Source: Streptomyces sp. V4I2 (GTDB taxonomy: Bacteria > Actinomycetota > Actinomycetes > Streptomycetales > Streptomycetaceae). Taken from it: a DNA stretch of 64,000 nt. The first letter of the stretch is position 1. Each line of letters begins with the position of its first letter. The position numbers were made by a program, and so were the translations under genes. The notes under the pieces were generated by a model, which saw only the letters and a program-made list of their open reading frames with translations, was not told where the DNA came from and did no database searches. The stretch lies in NCBI RefSeq assembly GCF_030817655.1, contig NZ_JAUSZM010000003.1, positions 9,548,001 to 9,612,000 of the forward strand, in the 5' to 3' direction. Of the stretch, positions 48,328 through 57,345 are shown piece after piece.

Positions 48328-50678
48328 TCACCCACAGGGCGTACACCGTCGAACCCTGGGCCGTGCGGGAGACCGACCTCAATCTCGATGTCCTCGCCCA
48401 GAGCGAGTCCGTGTTCGCGCTGTCCAACGGCCACGTCGGCTGGCGCGGCAACCTCGACGAGGGCGAACCGCACGGCCTGCCCGGCTCCTACCTCAACGGC
48501 GTGTACGAACTGCACCCGCTGCCCTATGCCGAGGCCGGCTACGGCTACCCGGAGTCCGGCCAGACCGTCATCAACGTCACCAACGGCAAGGTCCTGCGGC
48601 TGCTGGTCGACGACGAGCCCTTCGACCTGCGCTACGGCCGGCTCGTCGCCCACGAACGAACGCTGGACCTGCGCAGGGGAGTGCTGGAGCGGACGTGCGA
48701 GTGGGTCTCGCCGGCCGGCTCCCGGGTACGGGTGCGCTCGACGCGGCTGGTGTCCCTCGCCCAGCGGGCGATCGCGGCCGTGGCGTACGAGGTGGAACCC
48801 GTCGACAGCCGGATCCGGGTGGTGATCCAGTCGGAACTGGTCGCCAACGAGAGCCTGCCCGAGCCGAACGGCGACCCGCGCGCCGCGCGGGCCCTGAAGT
48901 CACCCCTGGAACCGGAGGAGGACTTCGCCTCCGGGTCCCGGCTGCGCCTGGTGCACCGCACCCGCCGCAGCGGCTTCCGGGTCGCCGTGGCCGCCGACCA
49001 CGTCATCGACGGACCCGAGCGGACCACGACCAGCAGCGAGAGCAACGTGGACGTGTCCCGCCTGACGGTCACCTCCGTCCTGGAACCGGGGCAGCTTCTG
49101 CGCGTCGAGAAGCTCGTCGCCCACGGTTGGTCCGGCGCCCGCTCCCGCCCCGCGATGAGCGACCAGGTCGAAGCGGCATTGGCGGCGGCCGGGCACAGCG
49201 GCTGGCAGGGCCTCCTCGACGAACAGCGGGCCTACCTCGACGACTTCTGGGCCCGCGCCGACGTCGAGGTGGACGGCGACGAGGAGATCCAGCAGGCCGT
49301 CCGCTTCGCCCTCTTCCACGTCCTGCAGGCCGGCGCCCGCGCCGAGCAACGCGCCATCCCCGCCAAGGGGTTGACCGGTTCCGGCTACGACGGGCACGCC
49401 TTCTGGGACACCGAGACCTTCGTCCTGCCCCTGCTCACCTACACCGCGCCCGACTCCGTCGCCGAGGCGCTGCGCTGGCGGCAGAACACCCTGCCCGCCG
49501 CCCGGGAACGCGCGACCCAACTCGGCCTGCGCGGAGCGGCGTTCCCCTGGCGGACCATCGAGGGGCAGGAAGGATCCGCGTACTGGCCCGCCGGCACCGC
49601 CGCCTTCCATGTGAACGCCGCCATAGCCGACGCCGTCGTGCGCTACACGGCGGCCACCGGCGACACCCACTTCGAGCGCCACACCGCCGTCGAACTCCTG
49701 GTGGAGACCGCCCGCCTGTGGCGCTCGCTCGGCCACCACGACCACCACGGCGTCTTCCACATCGACGGCGTCACCGGCCCCGACGAGTACAGCGCGGTCG
49801 CCGACGACAACCTGTACACCAACCTCATGGCCCGGGCGAACCTCCTGTCCGCCGCCGACGCCTGCGAACGCCACCCCGAGGAGGCGGCCCGGCTCGGCGT
49901 CGACGAGGAGGAGAGCGCCGCCTGGCGCGACGCCGCCGAGGCCGTGCACATCCCCTACAACGAAGACCTCGGCGTCCACGAACAGCACGCCGGCTTCACC
50001 CGCTACCAGCGCTGGGACTTCGCGGGCACGAAGGCGGACCAGTACCCGCTGCTCCTGCACTTCCCCTATTTCGACCTCTACCGCAAACAGGTCGTCAAGC
50101 AGGCCGACCTGGTCCTGGCGATGTACATGTGCAGCGGCTGGTTCGAGGAGTTCCACGACGAGGAGCAGATCGCCCGCAACTTCGCCTACTACGAGCCCCT
50201 GACCGTACGGGACTCCTCGCTCTCGGCATGCTGCCAGGCCGTCGTCGCCGCCCAGGCAGGCCATCTCGGCCTCGCCTACCAGTACACCGCCGAGGCGGCG
50301 CTCATGGACCTCGCCGACCTGGAGCAGAACACCCGCGACGGGCTGCACATCGCCTCCCTGGCCGGCACCTGGACAGCGCTGGTCGCCGGATTCGGCGGGC
50401 TGCGCCGCGACGGCGACTCACTCCGCTTCTCGCCCCGGCTGCCCGACCGGTTCAGCCGCCTCGCCTTCACCGTCCAGCTTCTGGGCCGCCGCCTGCGCGT
50501 GGAGATCGGCCCGGACAAGGCCACGTACACCCTGGTCTCGGGCGATCCCCTGACCATCCGCCACCACGGCAACCCCCTGACCGTCAACGGCGACGGCCCC
50601 GTGGTCCGCCCCGTCCCGGCGCAAAAACCCCGCCCCGCCCCCGAACAGCCCCCGCACCGCAGCCCCAACGCCCGCTGA
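48324..50678 (+). CDS. Glycoside hydrolase family 65 disaccharide phosphorylase
   Basis: 784 aa, GTG overlapping the HAD stop; GGGAGG 7 nt upstream. N-terminal beta-sandwich (~1-270), linker, (alpha/alpha)6 barrel (~320-690) and small C-terminal beta part, then a Pro-rich tail. Catalytic acid is Glu488 in DGVTGPDEYS, and TKADQYPLLLHFPYF and YYEPLTVRDSSLSAC are barrel signatures. GH65 members phosphorolyse trehalose, maltose, kojibiose or nigerose to beta-glucose 1-phosphate. Which one cannot be told from motifs. No transporter is adjacent. Confidence 0.9.
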   Translation: MITHRAYTVEPWAVRETDLNLDVLAQSESVFALSNGHVGWRGNLDEGEPHGLPGSYLNGVYELHPLPYAEAGYGYPESGQTVINVTNGKVLRLLVDDEPFDLRYGRLVAHERTLDLRRGVLERTCEWVSPAGSRVRVRSTRLVSLAQRAIAAVAYEVEPVDSRIRVVIQSELVANESLPEPNGDPRAARALKSPLEPEEDFASGSRLRLVHRTRRSGFRVAVAADHVIDGPERTTTSSESNVDVSRLTVTSVLEPGQLLRVEKLVAHGWSGARSRPAMSDQVEAALAAAGHSGWQGLLDEQRAYLDDFWARADVEVDGDEEIQQAVRFALFHVLQAGARAEQRAIPAKGLTGSGYDGHAFWDTETFVLPLLTYTAPDSVAEALRWRQNTLPAARERATQLGLRGAAFPWRTIEGQEGSAYWPAGTAAFHVNAAIADAVVRYTAATGDTHFERHTAVELLVETARLWRSLGHHDHHGVFHIDGVTGPDEYSAVADDNLYTNLMARANLLSAADACERHPEEAARLGVDEEESAAWRDAAEAVHIPYNEDLGVHEQHAGFTRYQRWDFAGTKADQYPLLLHFPYFDLYRKQVVKQADLVLAMYMCSGWFEEFHDEEQIARNFAYYEPLTVRDSSLSACCQAVVAAQAGHLGLAYQYTAEAALMDLADLEQNTRDGLHIASLAGTWTALVAGFGGLRRDGDSLRFSPRLPDRFSRLAFTVQLLGRRLRVEIGPDKATYTLVSGDPLTIRHHGNPLTVNGDGPVVRPVPAQKPRPAPEQPPHRSPNAR

Positions 50679-50903
50679 CTACGCGGGAGTCCAGTCGGCG
50701 ATCAGCTCCTGCAGGCCCGGGAACCGGGCCTGCAGGTCCTCGACACGTAGGTGGCTGCGCCGCTCCAGGCCGTTTGAGCTCAGCGCCTCCATGACCGTCT
50801 CCAACCGCAGCTCCCCTCGGGCCGGTTCGGGCAGCGGGTCGGGCAGGTCGGCGGGCGCCGGGAACGGTCCGGCGAAACGGTGGGCCCTGGTGGTCGGCGC
50901 CAT
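50679..50903 (-). pseudogene. Remnant of an ArsR-type regulator lacking its DNA-binding core
   Basis: 74-aa frame from the ATG at 50903 (GGGAGG upstream). The start (PDPLPEPARGELRLETVMEALS) reads like the N-terminus of the ArsR regulators that accompany MFS exporters. It then jumps directly to a typical C-terminus (HLRVEDLQARFPGLQELIADW). The ~50-60 residues with the helix-turn-helix are missing. It is divergent from a decayed MFS gene, the usual partner. Frame and ribosome site are intact, so a short peptide may still be made. Confidence 0.5.
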
Positions 50904-50929
50904 CTCCATCACCTCCCGTCGCGGCGCGC

Positions 50930-52014
50930 GGTGTGGCCGGCCGCCTGGCCGGCGACCGCGGTGTTCGTGCTGTCCAACACGGCCACCCCGCTGTACGTGG
51001 TGTGGCGGGACCGGCTCGGCTTCTCGCCCGGGATGCTGACCGTCGTCTTCGCCGGTTACATCGTCGGTCTGCTCGCGGCGCTGCTGGTGGCGGGCGTGGT
51101 CTCGGACCGGGTCGGGCGCAAGCCGGTGCTGCTGCCCGCCCTGGTGCTGGGGGTCGTGGCGAGCGTGCTGTTCGCCGCCGCCGGGTCCGTGCTCACGCTG
51201 GTGGCGGCGCGGCTGCTGAGATGGATCGCGGTGGGGGCCGTGGTGTCGGCGGTGGGCATGGCGGCGGTCGCCGATGTCGCGGGACCGCGGCGCAGGCGCT
51301 TCGCCGCACTGCTCGCGTCGACCGCGATGGTCCTGGGCGCGGGCACCGGCCCGCTGCTCGCGGGCGTCCTCTCCGAGACCCTGCCCGGGGCGACGGTCAC
51401 CGTGTTCCTGCTGGAGATCGTCCTGCTCGCGCTCGCCGTCCGGTCGTGTGGCGGCTGCCGCTCGACCCTCCGGCCGGGCCTCGGGCGGGGGCGTGGATCC
51501 GGGTGCCGTCCGTGCCACGCGTGCATGGCACCCGACTCCTCATGGGCGTCGCCGTGTTCGCGCCCGGCATCACCTCCACGTCGTTCGTGCTGTCCCTGGG
51601 GCCGTCCCTGCTCGCCGACGTGCTCGACACGACGAGCCGGATCGTGGCCGGCGCGACCGCGTTCGTCATGTTCACCGCCGCCACGGCCGTCCAGTTCGCC
51701 GTCCGGCGGCTGCCGGTGCGCACGATCCTGCTCACCGGCGCGCCCTCGGTGGTCGCGGCGATGGTGCAGCTGGCCGCGGCCGTCCATCTCTCCTCGGCGC
51801 CCCTGCTGGCCGCCGCCGCGATGCCGGCCGGCGGCGGCCAAGGGCTCGGGCAGCTCGGCGGCCTGACCTCATCGGCGCGCACGTCCCCGCCGGAGTGCTG
51901 CCCGTCGCGGTCGGCTACCTCAGCGACGCCGTGGGGCTGTCCGCGGCGACGACCGCGTTCGCCGCCGCGGGGCTCGCGGGTGCCGTGTTCGTGGCCCGCG
52001 GGGCGGCCGACTGA
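50930..52014 (+). pseudogene. Frameshifted MFS transporter
   Basis: Three frames must be joined to read an exporter. Frame 1 (to ~51445) has TAVFVLSNTATPLYVVWRDRLGFS and VSDRVGRKPVLLPAL. Frame 2 (~51445-51865) has LLMGVAVFAPGITSTSFVLSLGPSLLADV. Frame 3 (~51865-52014) has LIGAHVPAGVLPVAVGYLSDAVGLS. The joins look like single-base indels, and residues also seem missing near HVPA. No good start codon is present at the N-terminus. Together with the ArsR remnant this is a regulator-transporter pair that has decayed. Sequencing error could explain the indels, but not the ArsR deletion. Confidence 0.75.
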
Positions 52015-52138
52015 CCCGCGAGGGCGTCAGGCACCTGGCCGAACTCGACCCTGCACATCAGTCCGAAGCAAGCTAGTTTGTCCATGTTTTCAGCGGAGTC
52101 TTAGAAGCCCTACGACACGTAGAGGTGAGGGGTGGACG

Positions 52139-53638
52139 ATGGCCCACGGCACGAAGGCCATGCTCGTCGGTATGCGGCGAGGCGAACCGGCGCCCGTGCC
52201 CGGCACGTCCTGGCGCACGCGCGGCGAGTGGCTGCTCGCGGCCGTGGCCGGCGCCTTCACGCTCGCCCAACTGGTTCTCGTACGCCCGGGCATGGGCCTC
52301 GGCTGGGACGAGACGGTGTATGTCAGCCAGGTCGGCACCCAGGCCCCGGCGGCCTTCTTCAGCGCACCGCGCGCCCGGGGCGTCTCCCTGCTGGTCGCGC
52401 CGATCGCGTCCTGGTCGACGTCCACCGAACTGCTCCGCGTCTACCTCGCCCTGCTCTCCGGCCTCGGCCTCTACCTGGCCCTGCGCGTATGGCGCGGCCT
52501 CTTCCCGACCCGGGTCCTGGCCGTGGGCGGCGCGCTCTTCGCCTCCCTGTGGATCACCCTCTTCTACGGCCCGCAGGCCATGCCCAACTACTGGGTCGCG
52601 GTCGGCGCCCTGGTCGGCGTCGGCTGCTTCCTGCGCGCCCGCGCCGACCGCACCGACCGGGCGGCCCTGTGGGGCATCGCGGCGGGCGCCGCGCTCATGG
52701 CGTGGATGCGGCCCACCGACGCCGTGTGGGTCACCCTGCCGCTGCTCGTCCTGGTGGTGGCGGCCCGCCGGTGGCGGCTCGGGGTCGCGCTCCTCGGCGG
52801 GCTCGTCGCGGGCGCGGCGGAGTGGGTGATCGAGGCATACGTCGGCTACGGCGGACTGGGCCGGCGGCTCTCCGACGCCTCCGACATCCAGGGCGGACTC
52901 GGCTGGAACTTCGCCGTCGACGACCAACTGCGCAGCCTGGCCGGACGGGCCCTGTGCCGCCCGTGCACCGGAGCGCTGCCCAACCCGGCGGTCACGGCCT
53001 GGTGGTTCGTGCTGCCGCTGCTCGCCGCCGTCGGGCTGGTGGTCGCGGTACGCGCCCGGCGCACCGCGCCCACGCTGCTGCCGCTGGCCTGCGCCACGAC
53101 GGCCGCCGTGCCCTACCTGTTCATGATCGGATACGCGGCTCCCCGCTTCCTGCAGCCCGCCTACGCCCTGCTCGCGATCCCGGTCGCCGACGCCCTGTTC
53201 CACCTGGTCGCCACGCCGGCCGGCCGGTGGCGTCCGGTGGTGGCGAGCCTGCTGGCGGTGGGGCTGGCCGGGCATCTGGCGGTGCAGTACGCCGTCCTGG
53301 ACCGCACCGTGGACCGCAGCACCGCCGACCGCCGCGACTGGGCCCGCAACGCAGCCGAACTGCACCGCCTGGGCGTCCGCCCGCCCTGCCTGCTCACCGG
53401 CCGCGAGTCCATCCCCGTCGGCTACTACACCGGCTGCTCCTCGGCGGCGACCGGCGGCCCCAACGCCAACAGCACCCCCGCGGACATCCTGCGCACCGCC
53501 CGCCGCCAGCCGACCGCCACCCTGACCCGGCCCGGCGCCGCACCGCCCGCGTACGCCCGCGACTGGGAGACGCACCGCTCCGCAGGACTGGACCTGCACA
53601 TCGCACCGGCGCCGGATCGCCGGGACGGGCCCGGATGA
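52139..53638 (+). CDS. Polytopic membrane protein, GT-C glycosyltransferase-like
   Basis: 499 aa from the ATG at 52139 (GAGGGG upstream). About ten hydrophobic helices. An early GLGWDETVYVSQV (~residues 52-64) resembles the acidic first-loop motif of ArnT/PMT GT-C enzymes, and the C-terminal ~100 residues are soluble (RDWARNAAELHRLGV, GYYTGCSS). It may transfer a sugar from a polyprenyl carrier at the outer membrane face. It overlaps the next gene by 4 nt. Confidence 0.7.
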   Translation: MAHGTKAMLVGMRRGEPAPVPGTSWRTRGEWLLAAVAGAFTLAQLVLVRPGMGLGWDETVYVSQVGTQAPAAFFSAPRARGVSLLVAPIASWSTSTELLRVYLALLSGLGLYLALRVWRGLFPTRVLAVGGALFASLWITLFYGPQAMPNYWVAVGALVGVGCFLRARADRTDRAALWGIAAGAALMAWMRPTDAVWVTLPLLVLVVAARRWRLGVALLGGLVAGAAEWVIEAYVGYGGLGRRLSDASDIQGGLGWNFAVDDQLRSLAGRALCRPCTGALPNPAVTAWWFVLPLLAAVGLVVAVRARRTAPTLLPLACATTAAVPYLFMIGYAAPRFLQPAYALLAIPVADALFHLVATPAGRWRPVVASLLAVGLAGHLAVQYAVLDRTVDRSTADRRDWARNAAELHRLGVRPPCLLTGRESIPVGYYTGCSSAATGGPNANSTPADILRTARRQPTATLTRPGAAPPAYARDWETHRSAGLDLHIAPAPDRRDGPG

Positions 53639-54624
53639 CGTCGGAGCGGGTCGCCGACGTCGGCCCGCCAGGGCAGGTCCGTACGACGTCCGAGCAGGTC
53701 GCCGCCACGCCCACCCGAAGACGCGCCTGCCGGCACACCGTCCTCGCCCTCGCCGTCCTGGCGGCCGCCGCCTGTCTGGCCGTGCGCCACTGGCCCGTGC
53801 TGGAGACCGGCGCCCGCCGGCTCGCCGTGGCCGACCAGGGCTGGCTGTTGGTCGGGGCCACGGCGGCGGGCCTGACCTGGCTGTGCGCGGCGCTCGCCCA
53901 ACAGGGCGCCGTGACCTCGCGGTTGCCCCCCGGGCGGCTCGTCGCCATCCAGTTCGCCGCCTCCGCCGCCAACCACGTCCTGCCTGCCGGGCTCGGGGCG
54001 GGTGCGGTGAACCTGCGCTTCCTCATGCGCTGCGGGATGCCCTCCGGCCGCTCGGCGACCGCGGTCGCGGTCAAGGCCGCGGCCGGCGGGATCGCGCGCG
54101 GCGCCCTGATCGCCGTATTCGCTGCCGCCTGCCCCGGCGTCCTGCGGATCCCGTCCGGCTGGGGCGGCTGGGCGGCCCTCGTCGGCGCGGCTCTCGGCGG
54201 CACCGTTCTGCTCGGCGTGAGGCGGTGGCCCCGATGCCGCCGCGCCCTCGGCGTGGTGCTGGCCGACATCCGGGCCGTCCACGCGCGACCGCGGCGGGTG
54301 GTGGCCCTGTGGGGCGGCTCGCTGGCGTTCGCCCTGCTGCACGCCCTCGTGCTGATCGCCGTCACCCGGGCCGTCGGGCTGCCCCTGGCCCCGGCCCTGG
54401 TGGCCCTGCTCTACCTCGCCGCGAGTTGTGCCGCCGCCCTGCTGCCCACCCCGGGCGGCCTCGGCTCACTCGACGCCGCGCTCGGCCTTGCCCTCGCGGC
54501 CGCCGGAGCGCCCCCGGCCGCGGCCGCCTCCGCCGTGCTCGGCTACCGCCTGCTGACGGTGTGGCTCCCACTGGTCCCGGGCCTGCTGGTGCTCGGCATC
54601 CTGATCCGGCGCAAGGCGCTGTGA
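53635..54624 (+). CDS. Lysylphosphatidylglycerol-synthase TM-like (UPF0104) membrane protein
   Basis: 329 aa, ATG overlapping the previous stop. About eight hydrophobic helices with the family landmarks ASAANHVLPAGLGAGAVNLRFLMR (~103-126) and LLPTPGGLGSLDAAL near 270-285. The family includes MprF flippase-type domains and proteins associated with polyprenyl-linked sugar export. Coupling to a GT-C-like gene suggests both work on one glycolipid or wall polymer. Confidence 0.8.
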   Translation: MTSERVADVGPPGQVRTTSEQVAATPTRRRACRHTVLALAVLAAAACLAVRHWPVLETGARRLAVADQGWLLVGATAAGLTWLCAALAQQGAVTSRLPPGRLVAIQFAASAANHVLPAGLGAGAVNLRFLMRCGMPSGRSATAVAVKAAAGGIARGALIAVFAAACPGVLRIPSGWGGWAALVGAALGGTVLLGVRRWPRCRRALGVVLADIRAVHARPRRVVALWGGSLAFALLHALVLIAVTRAVGLPLAPALVALLYLAASCAAALLPTPGGLGSLDAALGLALAAAGAPPAAAASAVLGYRLLTVWLPLVPGLLVLGILIRRKAL

Positions 54625-54697
54625 CCCGGGCGGCGTTTCCCCGCCGCCAGGTTCTGGTAGGAGTCCGGTTGTCGGGCCGGAGGCGAGGGGGAACGCG

Positions 54698-55552
54698 ATG
54701 ACGTGGAACGAGAACGGCGGACGGCTGGAGGAGGAGTTCTTCACCCCGGGATCGTCGTCCTTCACCGAGTTCCTGGCCGCGCACCGCCCGGAACTCCTCA
54801 GCACCCGCCGCGTCCTGCCGGACGGCGTGATCGCCGCACCCGACCAGGTCCCGCACGGCACCACGGTGCTCGCCCTCACCTTCCGCGACGGCGTGCTGCT
54901 CGCCGGCGACCGCAGGGCCACCATGGGCAACCTCATCGCCCAGCGCGACCTGGAGAAGGTGCACCCCGCCGACGACTACTCGGCGGTCGCCTTCGCCGGC
55001 ACCGTCGGACTCGCGGTGGACATGGTGAAGCTCTACCAGGTCGAGCTGACGCACTTCGAGAAGATCGAGGGCACGGCGATGACCCTCAACGCGAAGGCAC
55101 GCCGGCTGGCCGGCATGATCCGGCAGAACCTCGGCCAGGCCATGCAGGGCCTCGCCGTCGTCCCGCTCCTCACCGGCTACGACCCCTTGGCCCCCGAGGG
55201 CGAGCGGGGCCGCATCTTCAGCTTCGACCTGGCCGGGGGACTGTACGAGAAGACCGACTTCCACGCCGAGGGATCCGGGTCGCCGTACGCCCGGGGCGCG
55301 TTGAAGAAGATGTTCCACCGGGGCATGGACCGGCGCGAGGCCGCCCTGGCCGCGCTGCAGGCGCTGTGGGACGCGGCCGACGACGACTCCGCGACCGGTG
55401 GTCCCGACATCAACCGCCGGATCTTCCCGATCGTGTCGGTCATCACCGAGGACGGCTTCGAGCGGCTGACCGAACCGGAGACCGAGGAACTGAGCCGCGA
55501 GATGGTCGAACAACGCCGCGGCCGGCCGGACGGACCCAACGCGACTGCGTGA
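54698..55552 (+). CDS. prcB: Proteasome beta subunit, no alpha gene adjacent
   Basis: 284 aa, ATG with GAGGGG upstream. Propeptide of 54 residues and then the autocatalytic cleavage site H-G|T-T with Thr55 as the N-terminal nucleophile. The body is typical: LLAGDRRATMGN, DDYSAVAFAGTVGLAVDMVKLY, AMQGLAVVPLL, GSGSPYARGALKK, DADDDSATGGPD-type block. Usually prcB directly precedes prcA in an operon with pup. Here neither is present, and the next gene is a nickel/cobalt transporter. It is therefore probably a second, paralogous beta subunit. Confidence 0.9.
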   Translation: MTWNENGGRLEEEFFTPGSSSFTEFLAAHRPELLSTRRVLPDGVIAAPDQVPHGTTVLALTFRDGVLLAGDRRATMGNLIAQRDLEKVHPADDYSAVAFAGTVGLAVDMVKLYQVELTHFEKIEGTAMTLNAKARRLAGMIRQNLGQAMQGLAVVPLLTGYDPLAPEGERGRIFSFDLAGGLYEKTDFHAEGSGSPYARGALKKMFHRGMDRREAALAALQALWDAADDDSATGGPDINRRIFPIVSVITEDGFERLTEPETEELSREMVEQRRGRPDGPNATA

Positions 55553-55564
55553 CCGCGGCCCTCT

Positions 55565-55601
55565 GACAGGGGGCTTTCCCCACTCGTGGGGAAGACCTGT
55601 C
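55565..55601. terminator. Two-level stem-loop after the proteasome beta gene
   Basis: Outer arms GACAGG (55565-55570) and CCTGTC (55596-55601) enclose an inner perfect 8-bp stem TTCCCCAC (55576-55583) / GTGGGGAA (55586-55593) with a 2-nt turn. It starts 12 bp after the stop. Probably the terminator for the proteasome gene. It also ends just before the Nur-like box. Confidence 0.6.
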
Positions 55602-55611
55602 ACGGGCTTTA

Positions 55612-55628
55612 CTGCACATGACTTGCAG
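55612..55628. promoter_or_regulatory. Nur-box-like site upstream of the nickel/cobalt transporter
   Basis: CTGCAC-ATGAC-TTGCAG (55612-55628) fits the 6-5-6 arrangement of the Streptomyces Nur box (tTGCaa-N5-ttGCAA), with the TGC/GCA core in both arms. It is 66 bp upstream of the NiCoT start. Nur, a Fur-family regulator, represses nickel uptake when nickel is sufficient. Confidence 0.5.
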
Positions 55629-55693
55629 TTGCCGGAGGATGGCACGAGGCTGCTCGACGCGGCCGTACGACGGAAAGAAAGATCCTCCCCCCG

Positions 55694-56869
55694 ATGACGG
55701 CCGCCCCTGACTCCACTCCGCCCCTCCTCCCCGCCACCGCCCCCGCGAGGGGCCCGGCCCGGCACCGCGTCCGCGGCTCCATGACGCGGCAGGAGTGGAT
55801 CAGGGTGGGCGGGATGGCCGCCGTGGTCGTGGCCCTGCATGTGATCGGCTGGTTCACGCTGGTCGTGATCGTCGCGCCGCACCACTACGGCATCGGCGAG
55901 AAGTCCTTCGGCATCGGCATCGGCGTGACGGCGTACACGCTCGGCATGCGGCACGCCTTCGACGCCGACCACATCGCGGCGATCGACAACACCACCCGCA
56001 AGCTGATGGGCGAGGGACAGCGGCCGCTGTCGGTCGGCTTCTGGTTCTCGCTCGGCCACTCCAGCGTCGTCTTCGTCCTCGCGTTGCTGCTCTCGCTCGG
56101 TGTGAAGACCCTCGCCGGACCGGTCCGCGACGACGACTCCCGGCTCCACGACGTCACCGGCCTGATCGGTACGACCGTCTCCGGGACCTTCCTCTACGTC
56201 ATCGCGACGATCAACCTGGTCATCCTCGCCGGCATCTGGAAGGTGTTCCGCCGGATGCGCTCGGGCCACTACGACGAGGCCGCCCTCGAGGAGCAGCTGA
56301 ACAACCGGGGCCTCATGAACCGCCTCCTCGGCCGCGTCATGAAGTCGATCACCAAGCCTGGCCAGATGTACCCGCTCGGCCTGCTCTTCGGCCTCGGCTT
56401 CGACACCGCCACCGAGATCGCCCTGCTCGTCCTGGCCGGCTCCGGCGCCGCCTCCGGCCTGCCCTGGTACGCGATCCTGTGCCTGCCCGTGCTGTTCGCC
56501 GCCGGCATGTCCCTCCTCGACACGATCGACGGCACCTTCATGAACTTCGCCTACGGCTGGGCCTTCTCCCAACCGGTCCGCAAGGTCTACTACAACCTCA
56601 CCATCACCGGCCTGTCCGTCGCCGTGGCCCTCCTCATCGGCACCGTCGAACTCCTCGGCCTCCTCGCGGAGCAGCTCCACCTGCACGGCGCCTTCTGGAA
56701 CTGGATCGCCGGCCTCGACCTGAACGTCCTCGGCTTCGTCGTCGTCGGCCTGTTCGCCGCCACGTGGATCGTCGCCCTGGTGGTGTGGAAGGTGGGCCGC
56801 ATCGAGGAGAAGTGGACGGCGGGCCTGGCCGGGGCGGAGGAACCCTCCGTGTTCACTCCAGTGGAGTAG
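55694..56869 (+). CDS. NiCoT-family nickel/cobalt permease
   Basis: 391 aa, ATG at 55694. Eight-helix NiCoT protein with the signature RHAFDADHIAAID (HX4DH; ~residues 95-107), FSLGHSSVVF, the segment LGFDTATEIALL and a CLPVLFAAGMSLLDTIDGTFM block. High-affinity uptake of Ni2+ or Co2+ across the membrane, for nickel enzymes such as superoxide dismutase and urease. It stands alone with a Nur-like box, consistent with metal-dependent control. Confidence 0.93.
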   Translation: MTAAPDSTPPLLPATAPARGPARHRVRGSMTRQEWIRVGGMAAVVVALHVIGWFTLVVIVAPHHYGIGEKSFGIGIGVTAYTLGMRHAFDADHIAAIDNTTRKLMGEGQRPLSVGFWFSLGHSSVVFVLALLLSLGVKTLAGPVRDDDSRLHDVTGLIGTTVSGTFLYVIATINLVILAGIWKVFRRMRSGHYDEAALEEQLNNRGLMNRLLGRVMKSITKPGQMYPLGLLFGLGFDTATEIALLVLAGSGAASGLPWYAILCLPVLFAAGMSLLDTIDGTFMNFAYGWAFSQPVRKVYYNLTITGLSVAVALLIGTVELLGLLAEQLHLHGAFWNWIAGLDLNVLGFVVVGLFAATWIVALVVWKVGRIEEKWTAGLAGAEEPSVFTPVE

Positions 56870-56977
56870 CGACAGAACGATTCGCCGGGTGAACGACCAC
56901 GGCAAACGATCAACCGCTGGGGCGTACCGGTAATCCTGGAGCGGCAGTCCAACCCTCCACCGACCTGGGAGATTCCC

Positions 56978-57268
56978 TTGCGTGTTCGTCGTATGGTGAC
57001 CAGCGCCCTTGGTTCCGCCGCCCTCGTCCTCACCTCCATGGGCGCGGTGACCACCACCGCGACCCCCGCGGCGGCCGACCCCTGCGGGTTCTACGAGACC
57101 GGCTCGGACGCCTTCTACAACCACTGCACGTCCGACGGTTCACAGGTCGTCATCAAGGTGGAGGTCGCCCTGGCACCCGACTACGAGCGCTGTGTCGGCC
57201 CCGGCAAGTCCTGGCTGGGTTCCGCGAGCAAGATCACCGGTGCCCACTACGTCGGCCGCACCTGCTGA
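56978..57268 (+). CDS. Small secreted DUF6355-type protein
   Basis: 96 aa, TTG start with GGGAGA upstream. Signal peptide VTSALGSAALVLTSMGAVTTTATPAAA, then a ~60-residue mature domain with four Cys (PCGFYET, NHCTSD, ERCVGPG, GRTC), two probable disulfides. This matches the DUF6355 'natural product biosynthesis protein' family, despite having no cluster next to it. Function unknown. Confidence 0.75.
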   Translation: MRVRRMVTSALGSAALVLTSMGAVTTTATPAAADPCGFYETGSDAFYNHCTSDGSQVVIKVEVALAPDYERCVGPGKSWLGSASKITGAHYVGRTC

Positions 57269-57288
57269 CGAGCGACCTCCTTCTCGGC

Positions 57289-57326
57289 AGTGCTCCGTAC
57301 CGCCCGGCCGGGCGGTACGGAGCACT
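57289..57326. terminator. 38-bp perfect palindrome, convergent terminator
   Basis: 57289-57326 is an exact 19+19 palindrome (left arm begins AGTGCTCCGTACC, right arm ends GGTACGGAGCACT), followed by CCGTGTTTTCC. It lies between the DUF6355 gene (+) and a leftward gene, and would terminate both. The zero-base centre means the hairpin opens to a 4-nt loop. Confidence 0.8.
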
Positions 57327-57345
57327 CCGTGTTTTCCCCGCCCAC

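Noticed and set aside
48695..50794. A 699-codon plus-strand frame overlapping the GH65 gene
   Set aside because: It is an Arg/Pro/Gly-rich out-of-frame shadow of the GH65 phosphorylase.
55565..55601. Resemblance of the CCCCAC/GTGGGG hairpin to a type I-E CRISPR repeat
   Set aside because: There is one copy only, with no spacers or cas genes nearby; terminator is the simpler reading.
54362..57124. A 920-codon minus-strand frame spanning the proteasome and NiCoT genes
   Set aside because: It covers two well-supported genes on the other strand and has the composition of an antisense shadow.
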